DNA of 64,000 bases, from positions 28,085 through 92,084 of the forward strand of contig CAYMDP010000007.1 in the NCBI GenBank assembly GCA_964389375.1. The letters run 5' to 3'. The stretch comes from CAYMDP01 sp964389375. Lineage in GTDB: Bacteria > Bdellovibrionota > Bdellovibrionia > Bdellovibrionales > UBA1609. Position numbers and translations under genes: made by a program. Below the pieces are notes generated by a model. It made no database searches. It saw only the letters and a list, made by a program, of their open reading frames with translations, and was not told where the DNA came from. This document shows positions 9,044 through 16,722 of the stretch, one piece after another. Positions within the stretch are counted from its first letter, which is position 1; every line of letters starts with the position of its first letter.

Positions 9044-10348
9044 TTATTCACAAGACTCAAGATAACCCGGGGCGATGGCACGAATCGGATGTGCCGAGAC
9101 CGGTGCGGCGCCAGAAGATTTATTGACCTGCTGCCAATTGATTCCGTCTGAACTAAATAGATACTGGGTTTGCTCATAGTAGCGGCCCCAGGCCTGAGAG
9201 ATCGCGACATATTGCCGAGTCATCGGGTGAAAAGAAACCCTTTCAAAATTAAGATAGGTGTTCGAAGTAGATCCAGAGATGTTCAAATCTTGCGAGGTCC
9301 AATTGATTCCATCCGCAGATCTATAAACTTGTCGTCCACCGTAGGCCTTAAATTCAAGACCGTCGTATAGAATTTCACTGACCGAAGGTGGGCCAGGATA
9401 ATTGCGCCAAGTTTCTCCTTGATCGTCTGAAATACAGATATCCGTTGAAAGCAGAACGATTCTGGATTCACTTCCGGCAATAAGTCCGTTTCCACAGCCG
9501 CTTGGAAGGCTCGTCGGGCGACGGAAGTTTCGTCCACTATCTCTTGAGACCATTAGGTCCTGAACGTTTCCAGACTGAGCTAGAGAAATAAAAAGACCTG
9601 GTCCCTGATCCACAAAATATATCTTTCTCGCATTCCATGGAATAAAATTTAAATAGCTGGCTGCGGTCCAACTCGTGCCGCCATCCATGCTAAAAATTGC
9701 ATCTCTTTCATTTAAAATATAAGTGTCGTTGCCGAAGGCGACTCCGGCCCAAGTGCGGCCCTGATGAACTCTTGTCCAAGAGTTCCCATTGCGACTGATC
9801 TCAACGTGGCCGGGAGCTCCCCATCCATATGTCGCCATAAATCCTTCAGGACCCCAAGTGACTCCAAGTGACGAATACTGATTGTGATCACAATCATGGT
9901 TGCCACTGCTCTGGTCCCAACATCTTAGTCCTGCATTTGCGGTTCGATACCCTCGCCATGTTCGACCGCCATCACAGGTGTAAAGACTGGTGTTCATGTG
10001 GCCCACAGCCAAGAAGGCGGCTCCGTTCATCCCGGAAGTTGGCGGAGGAGGTTCGGTTGGCGGCGGTTCAGCAGGTGGTTGAGTCGGAGGCGGCATCGTG
10101 GGTGGTGGCTCAATGACCGGTGGTGGGACCGGAGGAGGTTCTGTAGGATTGGGAATTGGGTTTTGGTCATCGGGAGGATCATTTTGTGCTGGAGGTGTGC
10201 CCTCCGGCAGACCAGCGGATTGCGAACTCGAGCTGTCGTCGTAAGGCATCGAATCAAAAGAAGGTTGCGAACAGTTATTGAAAAACAAAATGCAAAGCGC
10301 ACCAAGGATTGCAAAAGACAATCGCTGTCTCAGATTTATACGCTTCAT
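9044..10348 (-). CDS. Lipoprotein with Pro-rich stalk and BNR/sialidase-like beta-propeller
   Basis: The preferred start is the ATG at 10348, seven codons inside the longest frame, because it follows GAGAAAGA. That leaves 434 residues. Cys26 in FFNNCSQ is the lipobox cysteine. A long Pro/Thr-rich stalk spans roughly residues 45-105. The rest holds repeated blocks with SxDGxxW-type turns (ISRNGNSWTRV, SMDGGTSWTA, SDDQGETWRN, SADGINWTS, SSDGINWQQV). These are the repeat signature of sialidase/Ycf48-like propellers. It is probably a surface-displayed binding protein; enzymatic sialidase activity is not implied. Confidence 0.78.
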   Translation of the reverse strand: MKRINLRQRLSFAILGALCILFFNNCSQPSFDSMPYDDSSSSQSAGLPEGTPPAQNDPPDDQNPIPNPTEPPPVPPPVIEPPPTMPPPTQPPAEPPPTEPPPPTSGMNGAAFLAVGHMNTSLYTCDGGRTWRGYRTANAGLRCWDQSSGNHDCDHNQYSSLGVTWGPEGFMATYGWGAPGHVEISRNGNSWTRVHQGRTWAGVAFGNDTYILNERDAIFSMDGGTSWTAASYLNFIPWNARKIYFVDQGPGLFISLAQSGNVQDLMVSRDSGRNFRRPTSLPSGCGNGLIAGSESRIVLLSTDICISDDQGETWRNYPGPPSVSEILYDGLEFKAYGGRQVYRSADGINWTSQDLNISGSTSNTYLNFERVSFHPMTRQYVAISQAWGRYYEQTQYLFSSDGINWQQVNKSSGAAPVSAHPIRAIAPGYLESCE

Positions 10349-10493
10349 TCTTTCTCTGACGGACCTCATACTGGAATGAGCTGCAATTTATAAACCGGAG
10401 CAGGGCAAAATCAGGCCATCTTCAGTGTCAATTCGGAATTCACTGTCTATCAAGCAAGCGTTTTTTTGATGTCTCAAAATCGAACATCTTCAA

Positions 10494-10558
10494 AACAAAA
10501 GAGCCAGGTCTGATTTACGGACGCTCTGCGTCCGTAAATCAGACCTGGCTCTTTTGTT
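10494..10558. repeat. 31-bp perfect inverted repeat (GCCAGGTC family hairpin)
   Basis: The arms 10494-10524 and 10528-10558 are perfectly complementary with a 3-nt loop. The core GCCAGGTCTGATTTACGGACG resembles the hairpin at 21627-21683. The element lies in the 307-bp gap between two divergent genes (10349-10655), so it cannot be an ordinary terminator for either of them. Apart from this hairpin and the expected promoters, nothing else was recognised in the gap. Confidence 0.85.
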
Positions 10559-10655
10559 CCAATTCGAACGAATTTAGAAATGTGTCCTCTGCAATTTCGT
10601 CATTTTAATCCCGAAAAAGCTCGTGCAAGAAGAGATTGTTGGTTAAGCTCATTTT

Positions 10656-11504
10656 GTGAAAATAAAATCGATTTTAGTTTTACTGGTTTTAAGTTTTTTC
10701 TTTGGGGCTTGTTCAAGGCTTGATGTCGCGGTTCGAGTGGCGGATCGGGTGGCCCTCAAGGCGATATCTCGACATTTTGACCTTAACTCGACTGAAGAAG
10801 CCGAAGTTCGCAAAGACTTTCAGAGCATTTTTAAAGAGGTAAAAAAAGAAGAATTTTTGAAGGTCGCCAATCTTTTTGAGTCCTTCGCAGATCAAGTTCA
10901 TGTGGAAAAGCCTGTCGAACCCTCGCAGATTCAAACTTTCTTATCTTCAATGGGTCAAATATTTCTAACAGCTCTTCAGCGCTTTCAGCCCTTGGGTGAA
11001 AAGCTGATCGAGATTCAAGCGGCTAAGGACTTCACCGAGTTCGATAAGTTGTTTCGCCAGAATATTGAAAAAAGCGAAGCCAAAATCAAAGATGAGCAAA
11101 AACAAAAAAGTGATGAGTTCAAACGCATGAATCGCTGGGTCAAAGAAAGTATCGGGGCCCTTAGCTCCGAGCAGAAAAAATCTTTCGTTCCGGCCTTAAA
11201 ACAGATTGTTCCTCCGCCGCAGCTTTATCTTCAAAGCCGCATAAAAGTTCATGAAGACTTTGTTCTTGTGCGAAAGGATCCCGAGCAGCGCAAAAAATTT
11301 GTCGACAGCTATTTTAGGGATTGGCTTTCTTTACAAACTCCAGAATATCAAAAGGCGCGAAAAAACTTTGAAAGCTCTTTCGAAACTTGGATTGTTCGCC
11401 TGTACGAGGAATTAAATTCGAAGCAAAAAAAGCACTTGCAAGAAAATCTTCGGACTCGAGCCAAACAGCTTAAGACGATTGCAGAGCGCGCCCGAACGTC
11501 CTAG
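10656..11504 (+). CDS. DUF6279-like helical lipoprotein
   Basis: A 282-residue protein starting with GTG. It has a lipoprotein signal with lipobox FFGACS (Cys19). The mature part is almost entirely charged alpha-helix (many Lys, Glu, Gln), with patterns such as RVALKAISRHFDLNSTEEAEVRKD that recall the DUF6279 lipoproteins of proteobacteria. It is probably anchored to a membrane on the periplasmic side. No enzyme motif is seen and the function is unknown. A likely intrinsic terminator follows directly. Confidence 0.75.
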   Translation: MKIKSILVLLVLSFFFGACSRLDVAVRVADRVALKAISRHFDLNSTEEAEVRKDFQSIFKEVKKEEFLKVANLFESFADQVHVEKPVEPSQIQTFLSSMGQIFLTALQRFQPLGEKLIEIQAAKDFTEFDKLFRQNIEKSEAKIKDEQKQKSDEFKRMNRWVKESIGALSSEQKKSFVPALKQIVPPPQLYLQSRIKVHEDFVLVRKDPEQRKKFVDSYFRDWLSLQTPEYQKARKNFESSFETWIVRLYEELNSKQKKHLQENLRTRAKQLKTIAERARTS

Positions 11505-11540
11505 GGCGCCTCAGACTAATGCTGCGCCGTGGTTTTTTTT
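11505..11540 (+). terminator. Probable intrinsic terminator
   Basis: A GGCG...CAG / CTG-CGCC stem with an ACTAATG loop and a small bulge is followed by GTGG and eight T residues (11533-11540). It lies right after the stop codon of the lipoprotein gene at 11504. Confidence 0.55.
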
Positions 11541-11608
11541 GTTGCCTTGATTTTTTCTTAAAACAGGCCCAAATTCTGTGACAGTAAATAACATGCGAGG
11601 GCCTTGAT

Positions 11609-12205
11609 ATGATTCAAACTTTAAAACCAGTTTTAGCATTGCTACTTTCTCTCACTTTTCTGTCGGCTTGCGGTATTCAGACGATTCCTCAAGCGCGAAA
11701 TGCCACCGAAGCCGCGACGGCAGAAGTGACCAATCAGTATAAACGAAGAGCGGATCTGATTCCAAATCTTGTCAACACCGTCAAGGGCTATGCCTCTCAT
11801 GAAAAACAAACCCTTGAAGCTGTCACCAATGCAAGAGCCAAGGCGACTTCGATGAATATCGATCTTTCGAAAGCGAGTCCCCAGCAGATCGCAGAGTATC
11901 AAGCTGCACAAGGAGAGTTGTCTCAGGCACTGGGTCGTTTGATGATGATTTCAGAAAATTATCCCAACCTTAAAGCCGACGTGAATTTTCGAGATCTTCA
12001 GGCTCAGCTTGAGGGGACGGAAAACCGAATTACAATCGCGCGGCAGCGACTCATCCAGGAGATTCAAAATTTAAATAACCTAGTCACTGTTCCTCCGACC
12101 TCTTGGACAAATTCGATTTTTTACAAGGTCGAGAAAATGGCTCAATGGGATGTGGATCCTGCAGAGCGTGAGCAAATTGAAAAAGCTCCTGATGTTAAGT
12201 TTTAG
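11609..12205 (+). CDS. lemA: LemA family protein
   Basis: LemA-like protein of 198 residues. Unusually for the family name, the N-terminus looks like a lipoprotein signal (FLSACGIQ, Cys21) instead of a plain membrane anchor. The body has the family pattern NQYKRRADLIPNLVNTVKGYASHEKQTLEAVTNARAKA and NLKADVNFRDLQAQLEGTENRI-type helices. The role of LemA is not settled. It is regularly found next to TPM-domain genes, as here: the next gene overlaps its end by 14 bases. Confidence 0.92.
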   Translation: MIQTLKPVLALLLSLTFLSACGIQTIPQARNATEAATAEVTNQYKRRADLIPNLVNTVKGYASHEKQTLEAVTNARAKATSMNIDLSKASPQQIAEYQAAQGELSQALGRLMMISENYPNLKADVNFRDLQAQLEGTENRITIARQRLIQEIQNLNNLVTVPPTSWTNSIFYKVEKMAQWDVDPAEREQIEKAPDVKF

Positions 12206-12941
12206 ACTCTTATTGGCAGGCCTAATTGGCTTTGCGACTCTTACTTCATCCTTTGTAAGGGCCGCGGATTTTGTGGTGCCGGCGCTGTCTGGTCCCGTCG
12301 TCGATCAAGTTGGGCTTCTTTCTTCTAGAGACAAGGCTCGGCTTGAGGAGCGGATTCGAAGTATTTATCAAAGCGGCAAGATTCAGCCTCAGATTTTGAT
12401 TGTCAGATCGCTGGGTGCTTTGCCGATTGAGCAGGCCTCAATTCAAGTTGTCGACGCCTGGAAGCTTGGTGAAGCGACCTCTGACAATGGGGTCTTGATT
12501 CTTATGGCCATCGAAGAACGAAAAGTTCGCATCGAGGTTGGGCAAGGACTTGAAGGAGAGATTCCAGACATCCTCGCAAGTCGTGTGATTCGCGAAACGA
12601 TGACTCCTTTTTTTAAAAACGGAGATATGGCCGCGGGCCTAGAAGCCGGGGTCTACCGCTTGGCCTCTATAGTTGGTGTCGGCGAGGGTGATGAATCCGG
12701 TTTTCAAGCTCCTCCCCCTAAGCAAATCCCCGAATGGAAAGTTTTTTTAATGCTTCTGGGATTGATGTTGTTTGGGGTTTTGTTTTCAGCCTTTGCTCAC
12801 CACCATGGCTTGCGCGGAAATGGATCCAGCGGATTCGGCGGTCCCTTTGGGGGCGGCGGCGGATTTGGTGGACGAGGCGGTGGGGGTTGGTCTGGCGGCG
12901 GCGGTGGTTTTAGCGGAGGGGGTGCAAGTGGAGGTTGGTAA
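12192..12941 (+). CDS. TPM-domain (YgcG-like) protein with Gly-rich C-terminus
   Basis: The ATG at 12192 is chosen because it directly precedes the signal peptide (MLSFRLLLAGLIGFATLTSSFVRA); this overlaps lemA by 14 bases. The mature protein carries a TPM domain, with the typical VVDQVGLLSSRDKARLEERI start and DNGVLILMAIEERKVRIEVGQGLEG core. It is followed by a transmembrane helix (about 190-205) and a tail made mostly of glycine with some Phe, Arg, Ser and Trp. The domain faces the periplasm. It is the second gene of a lemA-TPM-TPM operon. Confidence 0.88.
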   Translation: MLSFRLLLAGLIGFATLTSSFVRAADFVVPALSGPVVDQVGLLSSRDKARLEERIRSIYQSGKIQPQILIVRSLGALPIEQASIQVVDAWKLGEATSDNGVLILMAIEERKVRIEVGQGLEGEIPDILASRVIRETMTPFFKNGDMAAGLEAGVYRLASIVGVGEGDESGFQAPPPKQIPEWKVFLMLLGLMLFGVLFSAFAHHHGLRGNGSSGFGGPFGGGGGFGGRGGGGWSGGGGGFSGGGASGGW

Positions 12942-13608
12942 ATCACTCAATCACGCGGTTCCTCTTTGGGCCAAAGGCTATGTTTCGGATTCTGTTAGGA
13001 CCAAAATTGAACAGGTTATTCAGGATGCTGAGAAGCAAACCCGACTTGAAATTGTTGTGATGTTTGCGCGTCAGTCGGCCTATACCGGGCATGTTATTCA
13101 TCTTTTGTGGGCCTATCTATTTATATTCCTATTTTTATTGATGTCCTTGTCCTATGAATTTTTAATTCACGATCTCCAGACCCATTGGACGGTCTTAATT
13201 TCGCTTGGTCTTTCGATTTTAATAGCTTGGCCTCTTTCGAAAATGGGCTGGGTGAAAAGACTTTTGTGCCCACTTCGGGATGAGCTTAAAGCGGTGGCTG
13301 AAAAAGCAGAACTTCAGTTTTACCGCTCAGATTTTCACAAAACAGCAGGGGCCACTGGGGTTTTGATTTATGTGTCCCTACTCGAGAAAAGAGCCATCGT
13401 TTTGGCCGATCGTGAAATATCAAAGCAGGTCCCAGAGGATTTTTGGCAGATGCCACTTAGCCAGCTGGTTGCAGGCTTTAAGGCCGGTAGCGTCGATCAG
13501 GGGATAAAGGCAGCAATTGGAGAAATTGCGAGTCTTGGTGCAAAGCACTATCCCGCGCAGGCAGGTAATCCAAACGAGATTTGTAACCGACTTCGCTTTG
13601 TTGAATAA
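12928..13608 (+). CDS. Second TPM-domain membrane protein
   Basis: The frame extends upstream through the Gly-rich tail of the preceding gene, where it reads as an artificial sequence. The start is therefore placed at the GTG at 12928, which follows a GGAGGGGG ribosome binding site and overlaps the previous gene by 14 bases. The product (226 residues) begins with a TPM-like N-terminal half (VRTKIEQVIQDAEKQTRLEIVVMFARQ), interrupted by two transmembrane helices (about 55-75 and 90-108). It continues with the second TPM half (GVLIYVSLLEKRAIVLADREI). Similar LemA/TPM/TPM triads are common in proteobacteria. Confidence 0.85.
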   Translation: MEVGKSLNHAVPLWAKGYVSDSVRTKIEQVIQDAEKQTRLEIVVMFARQSAYTGHVIHLLWAYLFIFLFLLMSLSYEFLIHDLQTHWTVLISLGLSILIAWPLSKMGWVKRLLCPLRDELKAVAEKAELQFYRSDFHKTAGATGVLIYVSLLEKRAIVLADREISKQVPEDFWQMPLSQLVAGFKAGSVDQGIKAAIGEIASLGAKHYPAQAGNPNEICNRLRFVE

Positions 13609-13655
13609 GCAAAGCTATGCTAGCATTTTGCTTTGCATATCGGCAGGGGGGATCT

Positions 13656-14210
13656 GTGAAGACAGCGGTCCTTTTAATTCTATCTCTGTTTATAGCTCAG
13701 CGGAGCTTTGCTGCTTCTGTTTACAAACAGGCTCTTGATAAAAAACTGGATAGTTATATTCAAAATGGAGTCGTTTTGGGGGGGCAGTCGGGTTTAGCTT
13801 TCTCCTTGTTAAATGTGCGAAGGAGTAACTCAAAGGCGATAGACACCGAGCGTATTGTTCTGGATATGGGAGACCATGAGCTTAAACCTTTGATTAACCG
13901 GCTTTCGTTTTTTCATGTCAGCATTCAGCAAAAACCGACTCGAGTTGTGGTGGACTTAGCCCAGGTCCAAAAGTCGAAGATTTCAGCTGAAAAATTGCAA
14001 CAAATCTTCGCAAGATCTCCAATCGTTAAAAAAACTTCTCTTAGTTTTGACCCAGTCGACTTCTCGGCGAGTCTTAGCTTGGACTTAGCAGTTCCTTCAG
14101 AAATTGAGGTCTTTCAGATGCCAAGCACCGACCGTCCCAGTCGAATTGTCATAGATATTCGTCGATTAAAAGCCAAATCCAATAATCTTAAGCCTGGGAA
14201 GAGATCTTGA
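13656..14210 (+). CDS. Secreted AMIN-like domain protein
   Basis: The start is the GTG at 13656, after a GGGGG ribosome binding site and directly before a signal peptide (VKTAVLLILSLFIAQRSFAA). The 184-residue product has beta-rich segments of AMIN type: RIVLDMGDHELKP, a FHVSIQQKPTRVVVDLAQV strand pair and a closing PSRIVIDIRRLK. AMIN domains bind peptidoglycan or pili secretins in other proteins, which suggests a periplasmic adaptor. The next gene starts within its stop codon (TTGA overlap). Confidence 0.65.
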   Translation: MKTAVLLILSLFIAQRSFAASVYKQALDKKLDSYIQNGVVLGGQSGLAFSLLNVRRSNSKAIDTERIVLDMGDHELKPLINRLSFFHVSIQQKPTRVVVDLAQVQKSKISAEKLQQIFARSPIVKKTSLSFDPVDFSASLSLDLAVPSEIEVFQMPSTDRPSRIVIDIRRLKAKSNNLKPGKRS

Positions 14211-14980
14211 AGAACTTAGCTCTGATCCTGTCCATTTTTTGGATCGCCACTTTTTGCCTTCAGGCAGAAGCTCGGGTGTTTAACTATAAAGAAGAAAGCT
14301 TTGCAGTCTATTTTCGCGGGACTGGGGCATTGTCAAAAATGGACCAGGAAGCTTTTAAATATGGAAGCGGAGATCAAACGACTTTTGATAAGGGCGTTGT
14401 TCATCATCTTAGTGGAGAGTTTGGAATTCTTTATGTTGCGTCTCCCACCCTTAATGTCCGACTTGCCGGTGAAATTATTCAAGCGGGCAGTGTCGATGCA
14501 GTAGGGTCTAATGCCGCCGGGACTAAATTAATGGACTTAAGAAGTGAGGTCCACGCCATCAACCCCAATGTGACCTTCGAGTTTATTTATGCTCAGCAGG
14601 CTCAACTTCGGTTTTTGGCTTATCTTGGTGCAGGCATGGCAAGCGTGACGATGGACAATAGCTATACAATGACCGCAGATGGGACCAGCCTTTACGGCAA
14701 CGGGGATACAGTTGAAAAGGCTCAGGCCAGTTCGATCTCTTATCATGGGGGCTTGGGCTTTGAGGTTTTGATGGCGGATACGACAACTTTTCAAATGGAT
14801 TTGGGCTACCGTCATCTTCAGGTCAAGGATCTAAAGCATAAAGGGGATGGGATCGTCATCCCCAACACAAACGTCAGCAAAGGGCAGCCTGTCCTCAATT
14901 ATGAGGGCTCGAAAAGATCATTTGATATGAGCGGTCTTTATGTTGGAGCTAGTTTTAGATTTTATATTAAGTTTTTATGA
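14207..14980 (+). CDS. Outer-membrane beta-barrel protein, OmpW/OmpA-barrel type
   Basis: It starts with TTG at 14207, overlapping the previous stop (TTGA). The 257-residue product has a signal peptide ending AEA and alternating amphipathic strands. It closes with the typical C-terminal sequence LYVGASFRFYIKFL. Strand patterns such as LRFLAYLGAGMASVTM and GGLGFEVLMADTTTFQMDLGYRHLQV are those of small barrels. Its end overlaps the end of the convergent acyl-CoA synthetase gene by six bases. Function is unknown beyond an outer-membrane location. Confidence 0.72.
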   Translation: MKNLALILSIFWIATFCLQAEARVFNYKEESFAVYFRGTGALSKMDQEAFKYGSGDQTTFDKGVVHHLSGEFGILYVASPTLNVRLAGEIIQAGSVDAVGSNAAGTKLMDLRSEVHAINPNVTFEFIYAQQAQLRFLAYLGAGMASVTMDNSYTMTADGTSLYGNGDTVEKAQASSISYHGGLGFEVLMADTTTFQMDLGYRHLQVKDLKHKGDGIVIPNTNVSKGQPVLNYEGSKRSFDMSGLYVGASFRFYIKFL

Positions 14981-16720
14981 TTCATAAAGTGAATCAATGA
15001 TGCTTTTGTATTTTTGATCACAAAACTTTCTTTTGACCTTCAAGCTTGGCGTGAGTTCGCCCTCTTCAATTGTAAAATCTTTTTCTAGAATAGCGAAATT
15101 TTTGATGCTTTCGTGGCTTGCGAGTTGAAGGTTGGTTTCGGAGATTATTTTTCGAACTTCCTCTTTGTAAGAGTCCGGGCCTCGACCACTCTGACTAAGA
15201 ATCTCTTCATTTAAAGTGACAAGGGCCACAATATATTTTTTTTGATCTCCATGAATCAAGACATTCGAAATCAATGGACTTAATTTCAACAGCCCCTCAA
15301 GCCGTTGGGGCGCGACATACTTTCCCCCGGCGGTTTTTATCAGATCTTTCTTTCGGTCTGTGATTTTTAAAAAACCCGTAGGAGTCAGTGCGCCAATATC
15401 TCCAGTGCGAAAGAATTCTCCGTCGAAGGCCTCTCGAGTGGCCTCTGGATTCTTGTAATATTCTTTCATAACTTTATCACTCTTAACTAAAATTTCGCCG
15501 TCTTCAGCAAAGCGAAGCTCAACATCGCCGATCGGCTTTCCTACTGTTCCGAGTTCATAGGCGAAGGGAGTATTCACCGTGATTGCTGCAGTCGTTTCTG
15601 TCAGCCCATATCCTTCAAGGATTAAAACACCTGCAGCATGAAAGAAGCCCGCGATTTCCGGGCTTAAGGGAGCACCACCAGAAACCGCAAACCGTAAGCG
15701 TCCGCCAAGTTGCTCTTTTAAGTTGTCGTAAACGGCAAGCTTTGCAAGGTGGTAGGGCAAAATCAGCGCCAAGGGCATCGCCTCATGGTTTTGTCGAGAT
15801 GAACTGACCGCTTCGCCGACTTGGATTGCCCAATTGAAGATTCGATTCTTTAAGGGGCTTGCCTGGGCGTGGGTTAAAACGCCAGAATATATTTTTTCAA
15901 AAATCCGCGGAACTCCGATAAAAAATGTAGGACGTACCTCTTGCAGATTCGTGCGAATGCGCTCAATACTTTCCGCAAAGGCCAAGGTGTAGCCGTTGGC
16001 GATACTTCCCCAGTGTTCGATGCGACCAAGAATATGGGCATAGGGTAAAAAGCTAAGGGTCAAATCTTTGTGATTTATGGCCGCAAGCCGAAAGACTTCG
16101 GTCACTTCACTAAGGATCTGCGTATGGGTTAACACCACACCCTTGGGCAAACCAGTGGTCCCGCTGGTGTAAAGTAGTGTTGCAAAATCCTCGGTGCGAA
16201 TATTTTCGATCCTAGTTTGCAACTCAGATTTTATGTCCTGACTTTGGCTTGCCCCTTGATTTTTTAGGGACATCCAGGAATGAAGATTTTCATCTTCTAA
16301 AGTTTCTTCAGCTTCAATCAGTATGACTGTTTGGATCGAAGGACAAGAGGTTTTGATTTCGTTCCACTTTGCAAGTTGCGTTTTGTCTTCGAGGATCAGA
16401 ATTTTCGCCTGGCAGTCATTGAGGATGTAAGAAAGGTCCTCGGTTCGCGAGTTTTGATAAACCGGAACCGTTACCCCTTGAGCCATAAGAATGGCCATAT
16501 CTGAAATGACCCACTCCATTCGGGTGTTCGAAAGTAGAATCACCGGATCTTTGGGCTTTAAGCCTAAGCGAATCAATGAAAGAGCCAGGTTTTCAACGGC
16601 CGAAACATACTCTTCTCGAGACAGACTCAACCAATGATCTTTTCGTTTAAATTTTAATGCAGTCTTTTTGGGGTCTTTATATTTTGATTCTATAAAGAGC
16701 TTTACGATACTGGGGTTCAT
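14975..16720 (-). CDS. Long-chain fatty acid-CoA ligase (AMP-forming)
   Basis: A 581-residue member of the ANL superfamily that activates fatty acids to acyl-CoA through an acyl-adenylate. The AMP-binding P-loop YTSGTTGLPKG, the EGYGLTET motif (LEGYGLTETTAA), the FRTGDIG motif and the ITDRKKDLIKTAGGKYVAP hinge are all visible. The length and the hinge fit the FadD15/AMP-binding long-chain group. No membrane segment is predicted. The start codon lies two bases beyond the stop of the upstream kinase gene, so the two are probably co-transcribed. Confidence 0.92.
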   Translation of the reverse strand: MNPSIVKLFIESKYKDPKKTALKFKRKDHWLSLSREEYVSAVENLALSLIRLGLKPKDPVILLSNTRMEWVISDMAILMAQGVTVPVYQNSRTEDLSYILNDCQAKILILEDKTQLAKWNEIKTSCPSIQTVILIEAEETLEDENLHSWMSLKNQGASQSQDIKSELQTRIENIRTEDFATLLYTSGTTGLPKGVVLTHTQILSEVTEVFRLAAINHKDLTLSFLPYAHILGRIEHWGSIANGYTLAFAESIERIRTNLQEVRPTFFIGVPRIFEKIYSGVLTHAQASPLKNRIFNWAIQVGEAVSSSRQNHEAMPLALILPYHLAKLAVYDNLKEQLGGRLRFAVSGGAPLSPEIAGFFHAAGVLILEGYGLTETTAAITVNTPFAYELGTVGKPIGDVELRFAEDGEILVKSDKVMKEYYKNPEATREAFDGEFFRTGDIGALTPTGFLKITDRKKDLIKTAGGKYVAPQRLEGLLKLSPLISNVLIHGDQKKYIVALVTLNEEILSQSGRGPDSYKEEVRKIISETNLQLASHESIKNFAILEKDFTIEEGELTPSLKVKRKFCDQKYKSIIDSLYES

Positions 16721-16722
16721 TA

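Noticed and set aside
9998..10393. Trp/Arg-rich and Pro/His-rich frames over the lipoprotein's Pro-rich stalk
   Set aside because: They are shadows of the repetitive GGxGG-type DNA that encodes the proline stalk on the other strand.
12772..12927. N-terminal extension of the second TPM gene
   Set aside because: It reads the Gly-rich tail of the preceding gene in another frame (Ala/Val/Gly/Asp-rich) and a better GTG start with a ribosome binding site exists at 12928.
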